From Acidobacteriota bacterium (GTDB taxonomy: Bacteria > Acidobacteriota > Terriglobia > Terriglobales > Acidobacteriaceae): DNA of 8,420 nucleotides. The DNA lies in contig JANXQR010000350.1 of NCBI GenBank assembly GCA_025353435.1, positions 1 through 8,420 of the forward strand, given 5' to 3'. The notes under the pieces are model-generated. The model saw nothing but the letters and a program-made list of their open reading frames with translations. It searched no databases and was not told the origin of the DNA. Shown here piece by piece: positions 5,269 to 8,420 of the stretch. The translations under genes and the position numbers were made by a program. The stretch's first letter is position 1, and each line of letters opens with the position of its first letter.

Positions 5269-5521
5269 CGACGACGCGCGGCCTCCTGCGACGTTCTCGC
5301 AATGCGATGTGCGAATGTTGGCATTCCCTTTTCAGTCACTTGCGCCGGGAAAATCAGCTGCTATTTTGGGCGGCTACGTGCAAGGTTGTGACGACAGCGG
5401 CAGACCTACCGACGACGAAACCGATTTGTCGGGCGACACCGTGACCTGTTAAGTCCGCCTGTGAACACAGCTGAGGACGCGGAGATCCACAAACTCGTGT
5501 CGGTCTTGAATGACCATCGGT
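5269..5521. other. Convergent intergenic region
   Basis: This lies between the ends of the plus-strand hypothetical gene and the minus-strand operon, where terminators would be expected. I see only weak inverted repeats (e.g. GGTC/GACC around 5501-5515 and CCGAC/GTCGG in 5410-5435) and no stem followed by a T-run, so no terminator is called. Confidence 0.4.
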
Positions 5522-6379
5522 CTAGTCCGCGCCAAAGCCCGCCAGCAAAGCAGTCGCGGCGAACAGCAATGTGTCAAACACGTAGTTGATCCCTTCCACC
5601 GCTAGCGGTGAGTGGATCTCCATCGCGAGGATAGGAACGTAGAAACAAGCCGTGAGCAGTAGAAGCACTAGCCCTGCGCCGGCGGCAGCGATGCGGATCG
5701 TGCGGCGGATGAGCAGACCAACACCCGCGAGGAGTAAGGTTATTCCGACAAAATACGCGAGCAGCGTCGGTGCCGGTACCCACACCGGCGTCAGCTTCTC
5801 CAGCGGAACGCCTGGCACAAATCGTGGAAAGAGGAAGTGCTGGATCGCATAGAAGACCATCGTCGCGGCGACGACTACTCGCCCGAGCCGCATGAGCGCC
5901 GCACTTACCGGGCTCGTACTGCTTGGCCACACGCTACCCGCCAGAACCAACGCTCCGCTGCAGAACGCCAGTTCGCGTACCGTGAGCGTCCAGAAGAGTC
6001 GCTCATGCGCATGCGGGGGCACGTTTGGCAGGTCGATGGTGGCGACAATGATCAGGAATAGTAGCGCGAGCAGCGTTGCCGACCAGCTCACATGTCGCCA
6101 GGCGATGAAGCTGCTGGCTGCGGCCAGAAGCGCCGCACCAACGAAGTAGGTCCAGAACAGAGGAGCCGGCATCCAGCGCGGGACAATGGGCATGAGATCG
6201 CGCGCGGCGAGAAAGTGCTCTGCAGCGAAGCCCGCAAGCGCGGTGGCTTCGAAGACCGGCCCAAGAACGATCACTCTACCAGCGCCGGACGCCCCGCGAA
6301 ACCGCACCCGCGCGAGAACGAGTCCAGCAACGAATACGGCGATCCCCGCACCAATCATTCCCCAGACCTGCAACGGCAT
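5522..6379 (-). CDS. Duplicated DoxX-like integral membrane protein
   Basis: Product of 285 residues, very hydrophobic, with about eight membrane segments. ATG 6379 is chosen over an in-frame start 39 nt upstream because AGGAG lies eight bases before it and the protein then begins directly with a membrane helix (MPLQVWGMIGAGIAVF). The protein is built of two similar halves: around residues 51-90 FAAEHFLA..., PRWMPAPLFWTYFVGAALL; around 176-222 FYAIQHFLF..., PVWVPAPTLLAYFVGITLL. The HF...P.W.PAP....YFVG pattern resembles DoxX-like proteins, whose single units have four helices. Function is unknown; DoxX relatives are linked to quinone- or thiol-related redox chemistry in membranes. It is the last gene of a three-gene minus-strand cluster, 57 nt after the dehydrogenase, so it may serve the same substrate. 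Confidence 0.85.
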   Translation of the reverse strand: MPLQVWGMIGAGIAVFVAGLVLARVRFRGASGAGRVIVLGPVFEATALAGFAAEHFLAARDLMPIVPRWMPAPLFWTYFVGAALLAAASSFIAWRHVSWSATLLALLFLIIVATIDLPNVPPHAHERLFWTLTVRELAFCSGALVLAGSVWPSSTSPVSAALMRLGRVVVAATMVFYAIQHFLFPRFVPGVPLEKLTPVWVPAPTLLAYFVGITLLLAGVGLLIRRTIRIAAAGAGLVLLLLTACFYVPILAMEIHSPLAVEGINYVFDTLLFAATALLAGFGAD

Positions 6380-6436
6380 GAGCGTCTCCTTGTCTTCCCT
6401 TTGGCGTTGCCCGCCCACGAGCAGTGGAATGCGGCC

Positions 6437-7576
6437 TTACAGCGATGCCGTTATCACAGCCAGCAATTCCTCGCTCGTGAGCGGGAGCGGATTAGCCTTC
6501 ATGCTGCTGGCGCGAGATGCCTCCTCGACAACGCTGGGCAAATCGGCTTCGGTTATTCCCCAGGCGCGCAACGAAGGGACGTTAAGCTCGACGCTGAGCG
6601 CGTGTACCCATTCAAAGCCTTCTTCTACGCAGGCCTCATTCCGCCCTGAAAGCAGGCGTGCGATGGTGATGTATCGCTCCAAGGCGGGATGCTGCGGCGC
6701 ACGGGCCCGCAACGCGGCTATATTAGCAGCCATGCCATGCGGCAACAGCGCCGCACAGAGCGCGCCGTGCGGCGCCTTCCAGCGGCCTCCGAGGGGGGCC
6801 GCAAAGCCATGCACCACACCCAGTCCAGCGTTCGTCAGCGCCAAGCCGCCAAACAGGCTCGCCAGCGCCATGTCTCGTCGCGCATCTCGATCTTTGCCGT
6901 CGTGGTATGCACGCCGCAGTGCGCCAGCAACGCGCCTGATTCCTTCCAAGCAAATTGCATCGACCAATGGATTGGCGCGAATACTCACATATGGCTCGAT
7001 GAGTTGGGTCAGGGCATCAAGGCCGGTGCTGGCGGTGACCGCAGGAGGCAGCCCGTAGGTCAGTTCGGGATCAACCAGCGCGATCCGCGGCAGCATGAGC
7101 GAGCTCCGCAAACTCGCTTTTACGCCGTGCTCAGTCGACCCGATCACGGCGTTGCGCGTGACTTCGCTACCCGTGCCCGCCGTGGTCGGAACCCCGATGA
7201 ATGCGAGCGGTGGAGCGACAATAACACGACCCTTTCCTACCACCTCGAGAAAGTCGAGCGGCTCCCCGCCGTTGGTGGCAATGGTGGCGATTGCTTTGCC
7301 TGCGTCGATTACGCTGCCCCCTCCAACCGAGATGACAACATCGCATGCGATGTCTTGCGCACGCCGTACGCCCTCGCGGACCAGGTCGGCCGTCGGTTCC
7401 CCGGCCACTGCAAAGGTCTCTGCGGAGAGCGCCGAAACAAGCGCTGCCGCGCGTGCTGTTGAGGATCCAGTAACGACTAACGGGCGAGTGCCGAAAGTGC
7501 GAGCCAATTCAGGGAGCGTGGCCGCCGTGCCCTCGCCGAAGATAACGCGCGCAGCGGTTGCAAATTCAAAGTTCAT
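6437..7576 (-). CDS. Iron-containing alcohol dehydrogenase / maleylacetate reductase-like enzyme
   Basis: A 379-residue protein, typical of group III (Fe-type) alcohol dehydrogenases, which interconvert alcohols and aldehydes/ketones (or reduce maleylacetate) with NAD(P)H. N-terminal dinucleotide-binding domain with GGGSVIDAGKA (85-95) and PTTAGTGSE (130-138). The C-terminal helical metal domain has D187 in GLDALTQLIE, H256 in VVHGFAAPLGG and H270 in APHG. These correspond to Asp196, His263 and His277 of FucO, while the position of FucO His200 is Gln191, so one usual metal ligand differs. ATG 7576 is preferred over a start 21 nt upstream because MNFEFATAARVIFGEG matches the usual family N-terminus. 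The start overlaps the end of the upstream ABM-domain gene by 11 nt, suggesting translational coupling. The substrate is not readable; the gene order points to a carbonyl or quinone-derived compound. Confidence 0.93.
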   Translation of the reverse strand: MNFEFATAARVIFGEGTAATLPELARTFGTRPLVVTGSSTARAAALVSALSAETFAVAGEPTADLVREGVRRAQDIACDVVISVGGGSVIDAGKAIATIATNGGEPLDFLEVVGKGRVIVAPPLAFIGVPTTAGTGSEVTRNAVIGSTEHGVKASLRSSLMLPRIALVDPELTYGLPPAVTASTGLDALTQLIEPYVSIRANPLVDAICLEGIRRVAGALRRAYHDGKDRDARRDMALASLFGGLALTNAGLGVVHGFAAPLGGRWKAPHGALCAALLPHGMAANIAALRARAPQHPALERYITIARLLSGRNEACVEEGFEWVHALSVELNVPSLRAWGITEADLPSVVEEASRASSMKANPLPLTSEELLAVITASL

Positions 7577-7886
7577 GCTTCTGCCAGCCCTGGACATCCG
7601 GGAAGACCGCGCTGTACTTTACGCTAAAACGCGGCTCGGCCATCATGGTTGCAACCGCATCGCGCCACTTTGCATAGTGAGCGGTCTCTTTATGTGAGGC
7701 TGCAGCTTCGGTTGTGCGGTAAACCTCGACCAGCACGAACCGAGTCGCATCATCCTCCTGCTGCACCACATCGAAACGCGCGATACCAGGCTCCCGTAAA
7801 CTCGCGCGTGCATTCTCGGTTGTAGACAGCCGGAAGTCTGCCACCGCCTCGGGCTTGACGTGGACATGAACGTGTACGATAAACAT
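7566..7886 (-). CDS. ABM-domain (putative quinol monooxygenase / LsrG-like) protein
   Basis: A 106-residue dimeric alpha+beta-barrel protein of the antibiotic-biosynthesis-monooxygenase fold. Visible family features: first strand MFIVHVHVHVKPE, ENARASLREPGIARFDVVQQ (24-43), strand FVLVEVYRT (50-58), then SHKETAHYAKW (64-74), whose His residues are conserved in the YgiN/LsrG group. Members oxidise quinols without cofactors or isomerise small keto-phosphates (LsrG in AI-2 breakdown). Start: ATG 7886 has GGGAGG nine bases upstream and yields the standard length; an in-frame start at 8078 would add 64 residues with no family character. It is the first gene of the operon with the Fe-type dehydrogenase, whose start it overlaps by 11 nt, so both proteins probably act on one pathway. 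No single substrate can be named. Confidence 0.9.
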   Translation of the reverse strand: MFIVHVHVHVKPEAVADFRLSTTENARASLREPGIARFDVVQQEDDATRFVLVEVYRTTEAAASHKETAHYAKWRDAVATMMAEPRFSVKYSAVFPDVQGWQKHEL

Positions 7887-8207
7887 CGGACTTGCCTCCC
7901 GCATCACTATCCTAATGGGATTTCGTGTTTCGCGGTGTGACGATCCGCCCCATGCCGTGGCTTCGTGCATATTACGGTCATTCACGATGGGGCGGGTCGC
8001 GTGGTCGTCAAAGAAATGGCAAATTACATCTGAATAAGATCTCCGTTCCCGCATCCGAACTTCCCGCACCATCTCCAAGGTCAGGGTTTCTACCCGTTGC
8101 GAGCGCGGTCAAAGATTCCCGTAACTGCTGTCGCCAGTAGTGGAGCGCGCGGGAATTGGGACGTGCGAGAGTGACTCTACTTCGTATTCATTTTCTCCGC
8201 CAGTTCG
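7887..8207. other. Divergent intergenic region without a recognised gene
   Basis: Between the minus-strand operon and the plus-strand HipB-like gene. It should hold the operon's promoter, but no -35/-10 pair on the minus strand is convincing: a TAGGAT at 7908-7913 and a TTGACG near 8010 both lack a partner at proper spacing. A small hairpin, ACTGCTG (8124-8130) with CAGTAGT (8135-8141), loop TCGC, one wobble pair, is present without a T-run. Open frames here show no family motif. Confidence 0.45.
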
Positions 8208-8208
8208 G

Positions 8209-8236
8209 ATGTCACCGTTCGCTCACAATCGATAAT
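8209..8236 (+). promoter_or_regulatory. Likely promoter of the HipB-like gene
   Basis: GATAAT (8231-8236) matches 5 of 6 bases of the -10 consensus, and ATGTCA (8209-8214) matches 4 of 6 of the -35, with a 16-bp spacer. The -35 lies in repeat copy 1 and the -10 straddles the junction of the two copies, so a protein bound to the repeats would block RNA polymerase. Confidence 0.45.
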
Positions 8237-8260
8237 GTCACCGTTCGGTTACTATCGTGG
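8209..8260. repeat. Two 26-bp tandem repeats, candidate HipB operators
   Basis: Copy 1 (8209-8234) and copy 2 (8235-8260) sit head to tail. The first 13 bases, ATGTCACCGTTCG, are identical, and the second half keeps ..T.AC.ATCG at 7 of 13 positions, 20 of 26 overall. They end 15 bp before the HipB-like start codon and overlap its likely promoter. Tandem operators bound by the antitoxin are usual for hipBA-type autoregulation, so this is the natural reading; binding itself is inference. Confidence 0.6.
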
Positions 8261-8275
8261 TGCCGAGGTGGGATG

Positions 8276-8420
8276 ATGCGCGTCCGAACCAATACCGATC
8301 TGGGAGCATTCATCCGCGAGCGACGCACAAAGTTCGGGATAAACCAAATCACTCTGGCCAAGAAGACAGGGACAAGCCGGAAATGGCTTGTCGAGGTCGA
8401 GCAAGGCAAGCCTCGCGCAG
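8276..8420 (+). CDS. HipB-type XRE-family antitoxin/regulator, N-terminal part (runs off right edge)
   Basis: Only the first 48 codons are in the window. They read MRVRTNTDLGAFIRERRTKF then GINQITLAKKTGTSRKWLVE and VEQGKPRA, the Cro/C1-type helix-turn-helix as found in HipB: LGAxIRERRxxxGxxQxxLAxxxGxSRxWLxxxExGKPRA. HipB binds DNA as a dimer, represses its own operon and neutralises the HipA Ser/Thr kinase toxin. The second of two adjacent ATGs (8273 and 8276) is preferred because the GAGG at 8265-8268 is then seven bases away. Tandem repeats at 8209-8260 are probable operators. A hipA-like gene is expected directly downstream, outside the window. A stand-alone XRE regulator is the alternative, but the WLxEVEQGKPRA ending favours HipB. 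Confidence 0.8.
   Translation, partial: MRVRTNTDLGAFIRERRTKFGINQITLAKKTGTSRKWLVEVEQGKPRA

Noticed and set aside
6186..7462. Long plus-strand open frames (6186-7058 and 6689-7462)
   Set aside because: They lie antisense to the clearly coding dehydrogenase and membrane protein, are rich in Arg/Ser/Pro in the way GC-rich antisense frames are, and show no family motif.
7887..8078. 64-residue N-terminal extension of the ABM protein
   Set aside because: The ATG at 7886 has a strong GGGAGG site and gives the normal family length; the extension has no recognisable domain.

Overview
The window looks like a piece of a mid-to-high-GC soil-type bacterial chromosome. The recombinase families, the small TfoX-like protein and the HipB-type antitoxin all resemble genes I associate with Acidobacteriota. 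That is recognition from memory, not a database result, and Proteobacteria cannot be excluded. No rRNA, tRNA, CRISPR array or intact transposase is visible.

The left two thirds (about 1-5270) are an eroded accessory region. On the minus strand lie the remains of two tyrosine recombinases. IntA (1-840, running off the left edge) carries a stop, three frameshifts and loss of its first catalytic Arg. IntB is in two collinear pieces: its N-terminal and middle part at 4092-4651, and its last ~38 codons, with the Tyr nucleophile, at 840-955. The ~3.1 kb between the IntB pieces is best read as DNA inserted into the gene. It holds an unidentified ORF (983-1270), a hairpin-rich stretch (1334-1506), the C-terminal end of a PhzF-like gene (1637-1849, minus), an intact SDR oxidoreductase (1948-2718) with a palindromic operator candidate at its promoter, a possible quinone-reductase remnant inside a structured intergenic element (2769-2890), an intact TetR/AcrR regulator (2952-3554), and a 53-codon ORF starting on the regulator's stop codon. 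The SDR and TetR genes form a likely regulator/target pair.

Right of IntB, 4750-5268 encodes a small TfoX-like conserved protein of unknown function. Then comes a compact minus-strand operon: an ABM/LsrG-type monooxygenase-fold protein (7886-7566) overlaps an iron-containing alcohol dehydrogenase/maleylacetate-reductase-like enzyme (7576-6437), followed after 57 nt by a duplicated DoxX-like membrane protein (6379-5522). Together they suggest a small redox module handling a quinone, aldehyde or carbonyl compound; the substrate cannot be read from sequence.

The right edge holds the first 48 codons of a HipB-type antitoxin (8276 onward), preceded by two 26-bp tandem repeats that overlap its likely promoter and look like autoregulatory operators. 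A hipA toxin gene is expected just outside the window.
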